A stretch of DNA of 64,000 nucleotides, from positions 434,001-498,000 of the forward strand of contig JADJHL010000012.1 in assembly GCA_016707585.1 (NCBI GenBank), given 5' to 3'. Positions within the stretch are counted from its first letter, which is position 1, and the number at the start of each line of letters is the position of its first letter. Positions 54,351 to 63,695 of the stretch are shown here, in pieces. The stretch comes from Ignavibacteriales bacterium. Lineage in GTDB: Bacteria > Bacteroidota > Ignavibacteria > Ignavibacteriales > Ignavibacteriaceae. Both the position numbers and the translations under genes were made by a program. Under the pieces are notes generated by a model that was given only the letters and a program-made list of their open reading frames with translations, was not told where the DNA came from and searched no databases.

Positions 54351-54923
54351 ATGAAAAAATCTTTTCTGGATTATATTTTTAGAAACAGATTACCTGTTAC
54401 ACTTTTTGTTGTTGTAGCATCATTTGCACTTACATATTATTCTTCACGCGCAGAAAGAGATGGAATTGGTTACAGTCCTGATCAACCGATTGCTTATTCT
54501 CATAAGATTCATGCTGGTGATATGAAGATTGATTGCCAGTACTGCCACGTTGGAGTCGAAAAATCAAGGCACGCAATGGTTCCTGCTGTTGCAACTTGCA
54601 TGAATTGTCACACAGTAGCACGTAAAGATAAACCTGAAATAATCAAACTAGCAGAATATTATCGAGATCGTAAACCACTTCAATGGAAACGCATTCACAA
54701 AGTTCCTGATTATGCTTATTTCAATCACTCAGTTCATGTAAATAAAGGGATTGATTGTACCGCTTGTCATGGTGAAATAACTCAAATGGAAAAAGTCGGA
54801 CAGATGAATTCCTTTACAATGGGAAGTTGTTTGAATTGTCATCGTGATGCTCATGCTAAATTTCCGGAGTTGCGCGATAAGATTAAACCTGGACCTGAAT
54901 ATTGTTCAGCTTGTCATCGATAA
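54351..54923 (+). CDS. actA: Alternative complex III pentahaem cytochrome ActA
   Basis: 190 residues with one N-terminal membrane segment (LPVTLFVVVASFALTYYSS). Five CxxCH haem sites: CQYCH, CMNCH, CTACH, CLNCH and CSACH, the number known for ActA of Rhodothermus. Extra His residues could be distal ligands. In ACIII, ActA carries electrons from quinol oxidation to the oxidase. ATG 54351 has an AAAGGA site. The 254-nt gap before it (54097-54350) holds no other gene that I can support. Confidence 0.93.
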   Translation: MKKSFLDYIFRNRLPVTLFVVVASFALTYYSSRAERDGIGYSPDQPIAYSHKIHAGDMKIDCQYCHVGVEKSRHAMVPAVATCMNCHTVARKDKPEIIKLAEYYRDRKPLQWKRIHKVPDYAYFNHSVHVNKGIDCTACHGEITQMEKVGQMNSFTMGSCLNCHRDAHAKFPELRDKIKPGPEYCSACHR

Positions 54924-54953
54924 AAGAAAATTAAAAATCAAAAAAGATTTTAT

Positions 54954-55130
54954 ATGAATAGAAAAAAATTTTTTACTTCAGTTTCATTGGGTGCAGTTGG
55001 CTTTACCATATACAACTCATTTCCGATGAAATATTTTTCAAAAAAATCTAATAACCCAAACAGCGCTGTAAAAGTAAAAATTAATCCTCTTGCAGTTAGC
55101 AGAAATCAAAAGGGTAATAAGAATGTCTGA
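54954..55130 (+). CDS. Small unknown protein between actA and actB
   Basis: A 58-residue frame from ATG 54954, overlapping the actB start by 8 bp. It begins MNRKKFFTSVSLGAVGFTIYN, like a TAT-type or membrane signal but with one Arg only, and ends with a basic part that includes INPLAVSR. It fills the 30-206 nt space between actA and actB and overlaps actB, so expression with the operon is likely. I do not recognise the family. Confidence 0.55.
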   Translation: MNRKKFFTSVSLGAVGFTIYNSFPMKYFSKKSNNPNSAVKVKINPLAVSRNQKGNKNV

Positions 55131-58100
55131 TATTAAATCCGATAACACACAGAATATGGATAGCGATCAACTCGAACCAAATTATTGGAGAAGCTTTGAA
55201 GCTTTATACAATGATCCGACAGTGATTGAAGCAAAAGGACACGAGTTTAAAGAAGGTGTTACAGATGATTTTTCTGCTACAGGTATGTCGAATCTTTCCA
55301 GAAGAAAATTTTTAGCTTTACTCGGTGCTTCTGCTGCGATTGCCGGAACAGCTTGTACAGATTATCGTGACAAAGGGGAGATTGTTCCCTATAATATCAA
55401 ACCTGAAGAAATTACAGTTGGTAAACCAAACTTTTATGCATCAACCTGTACTGCTTGTGCAAATGCTTGCGGTATTTTGATTAAAACACGTGAAGGAAGA
55501 CCAATTAAAGTCGATGGAAACCCAGATCATCCTGTAAATAAAGGAAAGATATGCGCAAAGGGACAGGCAAATATTTTAAATCTTTATGATCCTGAGAGAT
55601 TAAAAACTCCGTTGATTGGTAGGAATTCCTCTTTTAATGAAGTTAGCTGGAAAGATGCTGATTCAGATATTATAAACGCTTTGGCCTCAGCAAATGGAAA
55701 AGAAATTGCAATTGTTACAAATCCAATTACTTCTCCCACGACCTCAAAAGTCATTGAAGATTTTAAATCTAAATATCCAGCCACAAAAGTTTATTCTTAT
55801 AGTTTATTTAATGATGATATTAAAAACTCAGCCTGGCAAAAAACTTTTGGTTCAGGAAAATATCCACTTATAAAATGGAATGAAGCAAAAGTAATTGTTG
55901 CATTAGAATCAGATTTTCTTGGAGTTGATGGAAACAAAATTGAAAACTCTAGATTATTTGCTGAAGGCAGAGATGTTGAAACAAAATCTTTTAACAGACT
56001 TTATTGTATTGATAGCACTCTAACAATTACAGGAAATAATTCTGATTATAGGTTACGATTAAGACCTGAGGCACAGATTGAATTTGTAATGAGTCTGATG
56101 AATGAGCTTAGCAGCAAAGGTGCGTTAAACCTTTCTGTAAATACTTCCGGCTATTCTTTAAGCGGATTTGCAACGAAGTATAATTTAAATAAAAAAGTTT
56201 TAGATCAATTAGTAAAAGATCTCGCATCCAACAAAGGTAAAGCAATTGTTGATGCTGGAATTTCACTTTCAGAAAATGTACACGTTGCAGTTAATCTTTT
56301 AAATGAAGCTCTTGGTAATTTTACAATGTTTAGAAGTGATTCTGTTGTAAATATTTTTGCAGAAAATTCATCAGTACAGGAAATAGACTCGCTCATCCAG
56401 AAAATTAATGATGGAAATGTGGCTGCAGTAATTCATTTTGATTGCAACCCGGTATATCATCTTGCTCAGGATTTTGGATACAAAAAAGCATTAAGTAAAG
56501 CTGGATTAGTTGTAACTCTTTCTGAAAGAGAAAACGAAACAACATTTGTAAGTAAATATGTTCTTCCAATCAACCACAACTTTGAGAGTTGGGGAGATGC
56601 AAAAACAAGAACTGGAGTGATATCTTTACAACAACCAGTAATTGCACCATTAAACTCAACAAGACAAAAAGAATCAATCTTGCTAACATGGATTAATGGT
56701 AAATCAGATTCATTCAACGAAACTTTGTATCACGAATATTTGATGAAGAATTGGGAAGTATCGATTTATCAAACATTAAATTCCAAATTAGATTTTAAGA
56801 GATTCTGGTTTGGTGCGTTGCATGATGGAATTGTTTTAACAAATGATATCCCTTCCATTTCACGCTCATTTAATAACGCTGTAACTGGTTTGTTATCTGC
56901 AAATGTTTCTGAAAAAGGATTTGCCGTTATTATAAAAGAGAGTTACAATGTTGCTGATGGAAGTTTTTCTCACAACGGCTGGATGCAGGAATTACCTCAT
57001 CCTGTTTCCAAAATTAGTTGGGATAATTACGCTGCTGTATCGGAAAAAACTTGTAAAGATTTAGGTGTAGAAAATTTTGATATGATCGAAATAAAAATTG
57101 GTGACAGAAAACTTTCTTTACCGGTTTTTATGCAAGCAGGAACTGCTGATAATGTTGTGGTAATTGAATCTGGTTTTGGACGACAAAATTCTGGTACTGT
57201 TGCAAATGAAGTTGGTTTTAATTCGAACTTGTTGATGTCAAAAAACTCTAATCTTTCGCAATGGATTTACAGTGATGCAACAATTACTAAAACTGGTGAT
57301 TCTTATAAATTAGCTTCATCACAAGAACATCACGCTTTTGATGATCCTAAAGTTCAGGATCTGCATAAATCACGTCATATAATTCAAGAAGCTACAGTTG
57401 CAGCTTATGTAAAAAATCCTCACGTTATAAAAGAAAAACATCATGAAGATCAGCCAAGTGTTTACGATCCTCATCCATATAATGGATTAAAATGGGGAAT
57501 GGCAATCGACCTTAATAAATGTACAGGCTGCGGCGATTGTGTTGTCGCTTGTAATGTTGAAAATAATATTCCAGTCGTTGGTAAAGATCAGGTTTTGGTA
57601 AGCAGGGAAATGCAATGGTTAAGAATCGACAGGTATTACTCCGGTACTCCTGAAGATCCTCAAGTTAGTATGCAACCAATGTTATGTCAGCATTGTGATC
57701 AGGCTCCGTGTGAAAATGTATGTCCTGTTGTTGCAACAAATCATAGTCCTGATGGTTTGAATCAAATGGTTTATAATCGTTGTGTTGGTACAAGATATTG
57801 TTCAAACAACTGTCCTTTTAAAGTTAGAAGATTTAACTTCTTTAATTTCAGAGATCACTTTAGAGATAGCTTCCAGGAAAATCCAATACTTGCTTTAATG
57901 CACAATCCTGAAGTTACTGTTCGTTCGCGTGGTGTAATGGAAAAATGTACATTCTGTGTTCAAAGAATTTCTGAAGGACGAGCGGACGCAACACACGAGA
58001 ATCGTAAATTAAAAGGCAGCGATATTACAACTGCTTGCCAGGATTCCTGCGGATCAAACGCAATTTATTTTGGTGATATAAACGATAAAGAATCAGAATT

Positions 58101-58212
58101 TTATAAATATAGAAATCACGAGCTTGGCTATTATGTTCTTGAAGAACTTAATGTTAAACCTAATGTTACATATATAGCTAAACTCAGAAACATCCATTCG
58201 GAGGAAGTATAG
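55123..58212 (+). CDS. actB: Alternative complex III molybdopterin/iron-sulfur subunit ActB
   Basis: 1029 residues. A TAT-like SRRKFLALLGASAAIAGTAC lies near residues 58-77, with the last Cys as a possible lipid site. The first large part resembles a molybdopterin oxidoreductase with CTACANACG and other cysteines, but ACIII ActB is not known to hold molybdenum. The C-terminal part has ferredoxin-type cysteines: CTGCGDCVVACNVE, CQHCDQAPCENVCP, CVGTRYCSNNCPFK and CTFCVQRI with a final CQDSC, for three [4Fe-4S] and one [3Fe-4S] cluster. ATG 55123 (MSDIKSDN) fits the family. Confidence 0.92.
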   Translation: MSDIKSDNTQNMDSDQLEPNYWRSFEALYNDPTVIEAKGHEFKEGVTDDFSATGMSNLSRRKFLALLGASAAIAGTACTDYRDKGEIVPYNIKPEEITVGKPNFYASTCTACANACGILIKTREGRPIKVDGNPDHPVNKGKICAKGQANILNLYDPERLKTPLIGRNSSFNEVSWKDADSDIINALASANGKEIAIVTNPITSPTTSKVIEDFKSKYPATKVYSYSLFNDDIKNSAWQKTFGSGKYPLIKWNEAKVIVALESDFLGVDGNKIENSRLFAEGRDVETKSFNRLYCIDSTLTITGNNSDYRLRLRPEAQIEFVMSLMNELSSKGALNLSVNTSGYSLSGFATKYNLNKKVLDQLVKDLASNKGKAIVDAGISLSENVHVAVNLLNEALGNFTMFRSDSVVNIFAENSSVQEIDSLIQKINDGNVAAVIHFDCNPVYHLAQDFGYKKALSKAGLVVTLSERENETTFVSKYVLPINHNFESWGDAKTRTGVISLQQPVIAPLNSTRQKESILLTWINGKSDSFNETLYHEYLMKNWEVSIYQTLNSKLDFKRFWFGALHDGIVLTNDIPSISRSFNNAVTGLLSANVSEKGFAVIIKESYNVADGSFSHNGWMQELPHPVSKISWDNYAAVSEKTCKDLGVENFDMIEIKIGDRKLSLPVFMQAGTADNVVVIESGFGRQNSGTVANEVGFNSNLLMSKNSNLSQWIYSDATITKTGDSYKLASSQEHHAFDDPKVQDLHKSRHIIQEATVAAYVKNPHVIKEKHHEDQPSVYDPHPYNGLKWGMAIDLNKCTGCGDCVVACNVENNIPVVGKDQVLVSREMQWLRIDRYYSGTPEDPQVSMQPMLCQHCDQAPCENVCPVVATNHSPDGLNQMVYNRCVGTRYCSNNCPFKVRRFNFFNFRDHFRDSFQENPILALMHNPEVTVRSRGVMEKCTFCVQRISEGRADATHENRKLKGSDITTACQDSCGSNAIYFGDINDKESEFYKYRNHELGYYVLEELNVKPNVTYIAKLRNIHSEEV

Positions 58213-59588
58213 TGAATATCGATTACTCCCAGGAAATGCCCACAGTAGCGGGACGGTTAACACTTGCTCAGATCGAAGAGCTTGTTGCAAAACCAATGGA
58301 TACAAAACCCGATAAAAAGTTTTACATAGCACTTTCTATATCAGGTACTTTGTTGATGATTGGTGCGACAATGTTAGCCATCAGTTTGTACTATGGAACA
58401 GGTATGTGGGGCAACAACCAACCTGTTGGCTGGGCTTTCCCAATTGTTAACTTTGTATTTTGGGTTGGTATTGGGCACGCCGGAACACTTATTTCTGCAA
58501 TCTTATTTTTATTAAGACAAAAGTGGCGTACCGGTATTGCAAGGTTTGCAGAAGCTATGACAATCTTTGCTGTTATCTGCGCGGGAATTTTTCCTGTTAT
58601 TCACACTGGTCGTCCCTGGCTTGCAGGATATTTGCTGCCTTATCCAAATCAGCATGGCTTATGGGTTAATTTTACTTCTCCACTTTTGTGGGATGTGTTT
58701 GCGGTTTCAACTTACTTAACTGTGTCTTTTGTTTTTTGGTATGTTGGTTTGATTCCTGATTTTGCAACGATGCGAGATAGATCAAGTTCAAAAATCAAAA
58801 AAACAATTTATTCAACTTTCTCTTTAGGATGGAGACACTCCAATCGACATTGGACACATTACGAAAAAGCATATATGTTACTTGCAGGATTTGCAACTCC
58901 ACTTGTACTTTCTGTACACACAATAGTAAGTTTTGATTTTGCTGTTTCGATTTTACCGGGCTGGCATGCTACAATCTTTCCACCTTACTTTGTTGCCGGT
59001 GCTATCTTTTCTGGATTTGCAATGGTTGTAACAGTTTTAGTTTTTGTAAGAAAGATTTTTGATCTGCAGCATATCATAACAATTGATCATCTTGAAAAAA
59101 TGAATAAAATTATTCTTGCCACCGGAATGATGGTTGGATATGCTTATGCAATGGAATTTTTTATTGCCTGGTACAGCGGTAACCCTGTTGAGTCATTTGT
59201 TTTTATCAACAGAGCATTTGGACCCTATGCCTGGGCTTACTGGATAATGGTTAGCTGTAATGTAATCTTCCCGCAATTTTTCTGGTTTAGAAAAATCAGA
59301 AGATCAATTCCAATTATGATGGTGATCGTTATTTTTGTAAATGTTGGAATGTGGTTCGAAAGATTTGTGATCACAGTTACTTCATTAAGCAGAGATTTTC
59401 TTCCATCAAGCTGGGCATATTACAAACCCACATTAGTTGATGGCGGAATTTTATTAGGAAGTTTTGGACTTTTCTTTACACTCGTAATTCTTTTTACTAA
59501 AGCTTTACCTGTTGTTTCGATATCAGAAATAAAAGCTGTTGCTGATGGTGCTCAACCAACACATCACGGAGGTGAACACCATGAATAA
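58212..59588 (+). CDS. actC: Alternative complex III membrane subunit ActC (NrfD-like)
   Basis: 458 residues with about ten membrane segments of the NrfD/PsrC type. Hydrophilic residues such as HAGTLISAILFLLRQKWR, HTGRPWLAGYLLPYPNQ and ANHWTHYEKAYML-like turns are typical, and a quinone site is expected near the membrane surface. The start is GTG 58212, overlapping the actB stop by one base with a good GGAGGAAG site. It forms the quinol-oxidising core with ActF. Confidence 0.92.
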   Translation: MNIDYSQEMPTVAGRLTLAQIEELVAKPMDTKPDKKFYIALSISGTLLMIGATMLAISLYYGTGMWGNNQPVGWAFPIVNFVFWVGIGHAGTLISAILFLLRQKWRTGIARFAEAMTIFAVICAGIFPVIHTGRPWLAGYLLPYPNQHGLWVNFTSPLLWDVFAVSTYLTVSFVFWYVGLIPDFATMRDRSSSKIKKTIYSTFSLGWRHSNRHWTHYEKAYMLLAGFATPLVLSVHTIVSFDFAVSILPGWHATIFPPYFVAGAIFSGFAMVVTVLVFVRKIFDLQHIITIDHLEKMNKIILATGMMVGYAYAMEFFIAWYSGNPVESFVFINRAFGPYAWAYWIMVSCNVIFPQFFWFRKIRRSIPIMMVIVIFVNVGMWFERFVITVTSLSRDFLPSSWAYYKPTLVDGGILLGSFGLFFTLVILFTKALPVVSISEIKAVADGAQPTHHGGEHHE

Positions 59589-60747
59589 TGAGAAAAAGAT
59601 TTATGGAATAACCGCTACATTTAAAACTCCTGATGAGATTATAAATGCAGCAAAAAAAGTTTCCAATGCTGGTTACATTCATTTTGATGTAAACACTCCT
59701 TATCCGGTTCACGGAATGGATGGGGCAATGAAAATTAAACCATCTAAACTTGGTTTTGTAACACTTGTAATGGGATTAAGCGGTGCTGCTATTGCGTTGC
59801 TCCTAATGTTTTGGACAATGTCAGTCGATTATCCAATTGTTATCGGTGGAAAACCATTTTTCGCTTTACCTGCATTTATTCCGATTACATTTGAGTTAAC
59901 AGTTTTGCTTGCAACACTATCAACTGTTGGTGCTATGATTGCGTTGTTTTTTAGATTGCCTGATAATCAACATCCGCTTCACGATACTGAATATATGAAA
60001 AGTGTTTCAGCTGATAAGTATGGTGTTGTAATAGAAGCAGAGGATGTGAAGTTTGATGAAAAATCAGTTTTGGATTTTCTAAAAACTTTGAATCCAATTT
60101 CAACAGAAATTGTATTTTATCCTGTAGTTGAAGAGTATCCGATCTTTCAACCAAAGTTTATTATGTTCTTAATAGCAATTGCAATTGTGGTTTCCGGTGG
60201 AACATATTTTTCATTGAATAAACTTACAATCATCACGCCTTTCAATTGGATGATGGAACAAGATAGAGTTAACGCACAAAGTCCGAGTGAATTGTTTGCT
60301 GATGGTCGCGGAATGAGAACTCCTGTTGAAGGAACAGTTGCAAAAGGATTTATTCCTTACCCTTACAAAGGACAAACAAATCCAACAGAGGTTTTAGCAA
60401 ATCCATTTTTGCCAACAAAAGAAAATATTGCATTAGGCAAAGCAAAGTATTTTACTTATTGCACACCCTGTCACGGAGATTTTGCTGATGGTGACAGCAG
60501 ATTAAGAGGACAATTTCCAAATCCGCCAACATTGCATTCTAAACGTGCAAGAGATTTTAGTGATGGTATGATTTATCACATAATTACAAACGGACAAAAT
60601 GTAATGCCGTCTTATGCTTCTCAAATTACAAGAGATGAAAGATGGGCAATTGTAAATTATGTTAGAGTTTTACAGCGCGCAAAAAATGCTAGCGATGCTG
60701 ATTTAATTGATATGAATAAGGAGGCTGGTAGCAATGTCGCAAACTGA
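59581..60747 (+). CDS. actDE: Alternative complex III ActD-ActE fusion
   Basis: 388 residues that join two subunits. The first 170 or so are ActD (DUF3341): YGITATFKTPDEIINAAKKV, GYIHFDVNTPYPVHGMDGAMKIKPSKLG, with two membrane segments. The rest is ActE-like: one more membrane segment (FIMFLIAIAIVVSGGTYFSL), FADGRGMRTPVEGTVAKG, and a single haem site YCTPCHGDFADG, with a Met ligand likely near NVMPSYASQI. ATG 59581 has a perfect GGAGGT 7 nt upstream and the frame runs through both parts, so it is a true fusion. Confidence 0.9.
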   Translation: MNNEKKIYGITATFKTPDEIINAAKKVSNAGYIHFDVNTPYPVHGMDGAMKIKPSKLGFVTLVMGLSGAAIALLLMFWTMSVDYPIVIGGKPFFALPAFIPITFELTVLLATLSTVGAMIALFFRLPDNQHPLHDTEYMKSVSADKYGVVIEAEDVKFDEKSVLDFLKTLNPISTEIVFYPVVEEYPIFQPKFIMFLIAIAIVVSGGTYFSLNKLTIITPFNWMMEQDRVNAQSPSELFADGRGMRTPVEGTVAKGFIPYPYKGQTNPTEVLANPFLPTKENIALGKAKYFTYCTPCHGDFADGDSRLRGQFPNPPTLHSKRARDFSDGMIYHIITNGQNVMPSYASQITRDERWAIVNYVRVLQRAKNASDADLIDMNKEAGSNVAN

Positions 60748-61924
60748 TTTTCATTACCAGAAAAAAGAACTTCCTGCCAGTCTATCAAGATTAGGAATAA
60801 TAATTTTTGTGGTTGGCACAGTTCTCTCGCTTCTTGCTTTCTTTGTTGATCAGGAAAGAGCAATATTTAATTATCTTGTAACTTATATGATGATAGTTAG
60901 CATTGGACTTGGTTCATTATTCCTTATTGGACTAGAATACATTGCAGGCGCTGATTGGAGCACACCGATAAGAAGAATTCCAGAATTTTTTGCAATGCTT
61001 CTGCCTGTGTTATTTGTTTTAGTAATCCCGATACTAGTGTTTAATCATGATTTATTTCATTGGGCGCACAAAGAAGCAGTTGCGGATGATAAAATCTTAC
61101 AAGGCAAAGCTCCGTATTTAAACGAAACATTTTTTATTGTTAGAACTTTTGTGTTTATCGGTTTGTGGTCTTTATTCTATTTTGTGATGACTAGAAATTC
61201 CAGAAAGCAAGATGAAACAAAAGATCAAACACTTACAAAAAAGAATATAAGATTAGGTGCAATATTTATTCCTGTTTTTGCTTTAAGTATTACATTTACT
61301 GCTGTAGATTTAATGATGAGTCTCGAACCACATTGGTTTTCAACAATTTATGGTGTTTATTATTTTGCAGGAACTGTTGTAGCATCATTAGCTGCTATTA
61401 CAATAGCTGTTATCCTATTGAAAGAAAAAGGTTATTTCGGATCGTGGATGACAAACGATCATCTATTCAGTTTAGGTGCGCTGCTTTTTGCATTTATTAA
61501 CTTCTGGGCTTACATCGCATTCTCACAGTTTATGTTAATATGGTATGCAGATCTTCCTGAAGAAACTTTTTGGTATTTAACAAGATGGAACGGTGGTTGG
61601 GTCTTCATTTCATTATTGTTAATCGTTACTCATTTTTTGGTTCCATATTTTGCACTATTAACTCAGCCATCAAAGATGAATCCAAAAGTATTAAAGTTTA
61701 TTGCTGTATGGTTATTGTTCGCCCACTTGCTCGATATGTTTTGGTTGATCATGCCAAATATGGGTTCAATGAAAAGTGGTTATATTTTTAGCTGGATTGA
61801 TTTAGTATTTCCAATTGCTGGAACAGGTTTAGTAATTTTTGTTTTTGCATTTGCAGCTAAGAAAGCTAATCTAATTCCAATCGGTGATCCAAAATTAAAA
61901 AGAGGAATTGATTTTCATCTCTAA
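60734..61924 (+). CDS. actF: Alternative complex III membrane subunit ActF
   Basis: 396 residues with about ten membrane segments. It is the second NrfD-like subunit of ACIII. Marks: FFAMLLPVLFVLVIPILVFNHDLFHWAHKEAV, SLEPHWFSTIYGVYYFAGTVVASLA and ADLPEETFWYLTRWNGGW. It overlaps actDE by 14 bp and has AGGAGG 10 nt before the ATG. Confidence 0.92.
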   Translation: MSQTDFHYQKKELPASLSRLGIIIFVVGTVLSLLAFFVDQERAIFNYLVTYMMIVSIGLGSLFLIGLEYIAGADWSTPIRRIPEFFAMLLPVLFVLVIPILVFNHDLFHWAHKEAVADDKILQGKAPYLNETFFIVRTFVFIGLWSLFYFVMTRNSRKQDETKDQTLTKKNIRLGAIFIPVFALSITFTAVDLMMSLEPHWFSTIYGVYYFAGTVVASLAAITIAVILLKEKGYFGSWMTNDHLFSLGALLFAFINFWAYIAFSQFMLIWYADLPEETFWYLTRWNGGWVFISLLLIVTHFLVPYFALLTQPSKMNPKVLKFIAVWLLFAHLLDMFWLIMPNMGSMKSGYIFSWIDLVFPIAGTGLVIFVFAFAAKKANLIPIGDPKLKRGIDFHL

Positions 61925-61951
61925 TTAAAATTTGAGATATAAGGTTTTTTT

Positions 61952-62881
61952 ATGAAAGAAATATTAGACGGAATAAAAAGTAAAACTGAACAGGCAACGA
62001 AAAATCCCGGGGCAAAATTCGGAGCATTATATATTTACGTTCTCGTAATCATCCTAGCAATTGGAATTTATTACGTTAACAATCTTGAAAACATTTCAAG
62101 ACAAAGTGTACCTCCGGTTTTAAAGGATACGACTGTTGTTACAGATTTAGTAGTAAAGAATGCACAAACAATTCCACCTATCGATATCAAAACTGTAAGT
62201 CAATCTACACCTGAACTGCTTACTGAAGGTGAAAAAATTTATAAAACAAATTGTGCATCTTGCCATGGTGAAAATGGCGCTGGCGGCGGTCCTGGTTCTA
62301 TGGGATTAAATCCTGCTCCAAGAAACTTTACATCAAAAGATAATTGGAAAAACGGAACTAGACTTTCTAATATCTATACAACTTTGCAGGAGGGATTACC
62401 ACCAAGTGCAATGATTGCATATGATTTTCTTTTACCTAGGGAGCGATTTGCTGTTGCACATTACATCAGAAAGAATTTTATTCCAACACCTGATAATGAT
62501 ACAGAGGCCGATTTACTAGCGCTAGAATCAATTTACAGTTTATCCGGCGGATTACAGCTTGCTGCACAAATTCCAGTTAAAAGTGCGAGCTTTTTAGTTG
62601 TAAGTGAAAATCAAATTACAAATTCAAAAATTGATTCAACCGTAGCATCGATAAAAAAATATCAAACGGAAATTGGTTACAATGTTTTTTCAAAAGTTGT
62701 TAAAAATCAGAAAACAGTATTATCATTCTTAACAAAAAATTCTGGTTGGAAACAGAATGAATCTGTATTCGTAAATCTTATTGTTAACAATGTTAACCAA
62801 AATGGATTTAATGGTTCTGTGTTTAATTTGAAAAATGAAGAATGGAATTCTCTTTATAGCTTGATGTTAAAATTGATTTAA
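61952..62881 (+). CDS. Membrane-anchored monohaem cytochrome c
   Basis: 309 residues with one N-terminal membrane anchor (LYIYVLVIILAIGIYYVN) and one CxxCH (NCASCHGENGAGGGPGSMG). The rest is without further haem sites; no CuA motif is visible, so it is not oxidase subunit II. A likely role is electron transfer between ACIII and the oxidase. It lies between actF and sco in the respiratory operon. Confidence 0.82.
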   Translation: MKEILDGIKSKTEQATKNPGAKFGALYIYVLVIILAIGIYYVNNLENISRQSVPPVLKDTTVVTDLVVKNAQTIPPIDIKTVSQSTPELLTEGEKIYKTNCASCHGENGAGGGPGSMGLNPAPRNFTSKDNWKNGTRLSNIYTTLQEGLPPSAMIAYDFLLPRERFAVAHYIRKNFIPTPDNDTEADLLALESIYSLSGGLQLAAQIPVKSASFLVVSENQITNSKIDSTVASIKKYQTEIGYNVFSKVVKNQKTVLSFLTKNSGWKQNESVFVNLIVNNVNQNGFNGSVFNLKNEEWNSLYSLMLKLI

Positions 62882-62892
62882 GTTTTGCTTTT

Positions 62893-63687
62893 ATGAAAAT
62901 ATTTTTTGTTTCGATTATCATTTTAGTTTTTGCATTTAATACTAATGCTGATGATAAAAAAATTGAAGTTGGAATTGATGAACAGCTTGGTAAAACAATT
63001 CCATTACAAGAATACTTTGTTGATGAAAATGGAAATAAAGTTCAGCTAAAGGATTTGTTTACTAAACCAACAATTCTTTCTTTTGTGTATTACAATTGTC
63101 CTGGTATTTGCAGTCCATTGTTAATGGAGTTTGCAGATATAATCAATAAATCAGATCTAGTTGCAGGCGTTGATTATAATGTTGTTTCGATAAGTATGAA
63201 CGAACTCGAAACTCCGAAAGATGCACTTGAAAGAAAACAAACGTTCTTTAAAACACTTGATAAAAATATTCCACCTGAAAGCTGGAAATTTTTAACAGGG
63301 GATAGTGCAACAATAAAAAAAGTTGCTGATGCTGTAGGTTTTCATTTCAAGAGAAATGGAAAAGATTTTTTACATGCTGGTGCTTTTATTTTTATTGATA
63401 ACAATGGAAAAATTTGCAGATATCTTTTTCCAAGTTATTCCGAGAAGCGTGGATTTGGAATTTTACCTTTTGATTTTAAAATGTCAGTGATTGAAACATC
63501 AGAAGGAAAAATTTCACCAACAATGGCAAAAGTTTTACAGTTCTGTTTTAGTTATGATCCTGAAGGACAAACTTATGTTCTTAACTTTACAAGAATATTT
63601 GGCGCAGGAATCTTAATAATTATTGGAATATTTGTTATCGTTTATTTAAGAGTTAAACCTAAAAAAGATTTTATTAAAGCGAGGTAA
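62893..63687 (+). CDS. sco: SCO1/SenC/PrrC family copper chaperone
   Basis: 264 residues with a signal peptide and a thioredoxin-like domain. The copper site is YYNCPGICSPLLMEF (CxxxC) with the distant His in FLHAGAFIFID. A C-terminal membrane segment follows (GILIIIGIFVIVYLRV). It puts copper into the CuA site of cytochrome oxidase subunit II. It lies directly before the oxidase subunit I gene. Confidence 0.93.
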   Translation: MKIFFVSIIILVFAFNTNADDKKIEVGIDEQLGKTIPLQEYFVDENGNKVQLKDLFTKPTILSFVYYNCPGICSPLLMEFADIINKSDLVAGVDYNVVSISMNELETPKDALERKQTFFKTLDKNIPPESWKFLTGDSATIKKVADAVGFHFKRNGKDFLHAGAFIFIDNNGKICRYLFPSYSEKRGFGILPFDFKMSVIETSEGKISPTMAKVLQFCFSYDPEGQTYVLNFTRIFGAGILIIIGIFVIVYLRVKPKKDFIKAR

Positions 63688-63695
63688 TTTTATAA

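Noticed and set aside
61952..62881. Cytochrome oxidase subunit II
   Set aside because: There is one anchor and a CxxCH but no CuA motif, so a monohaem cytochrome c is the better call. Subunit II is not visible in the window.
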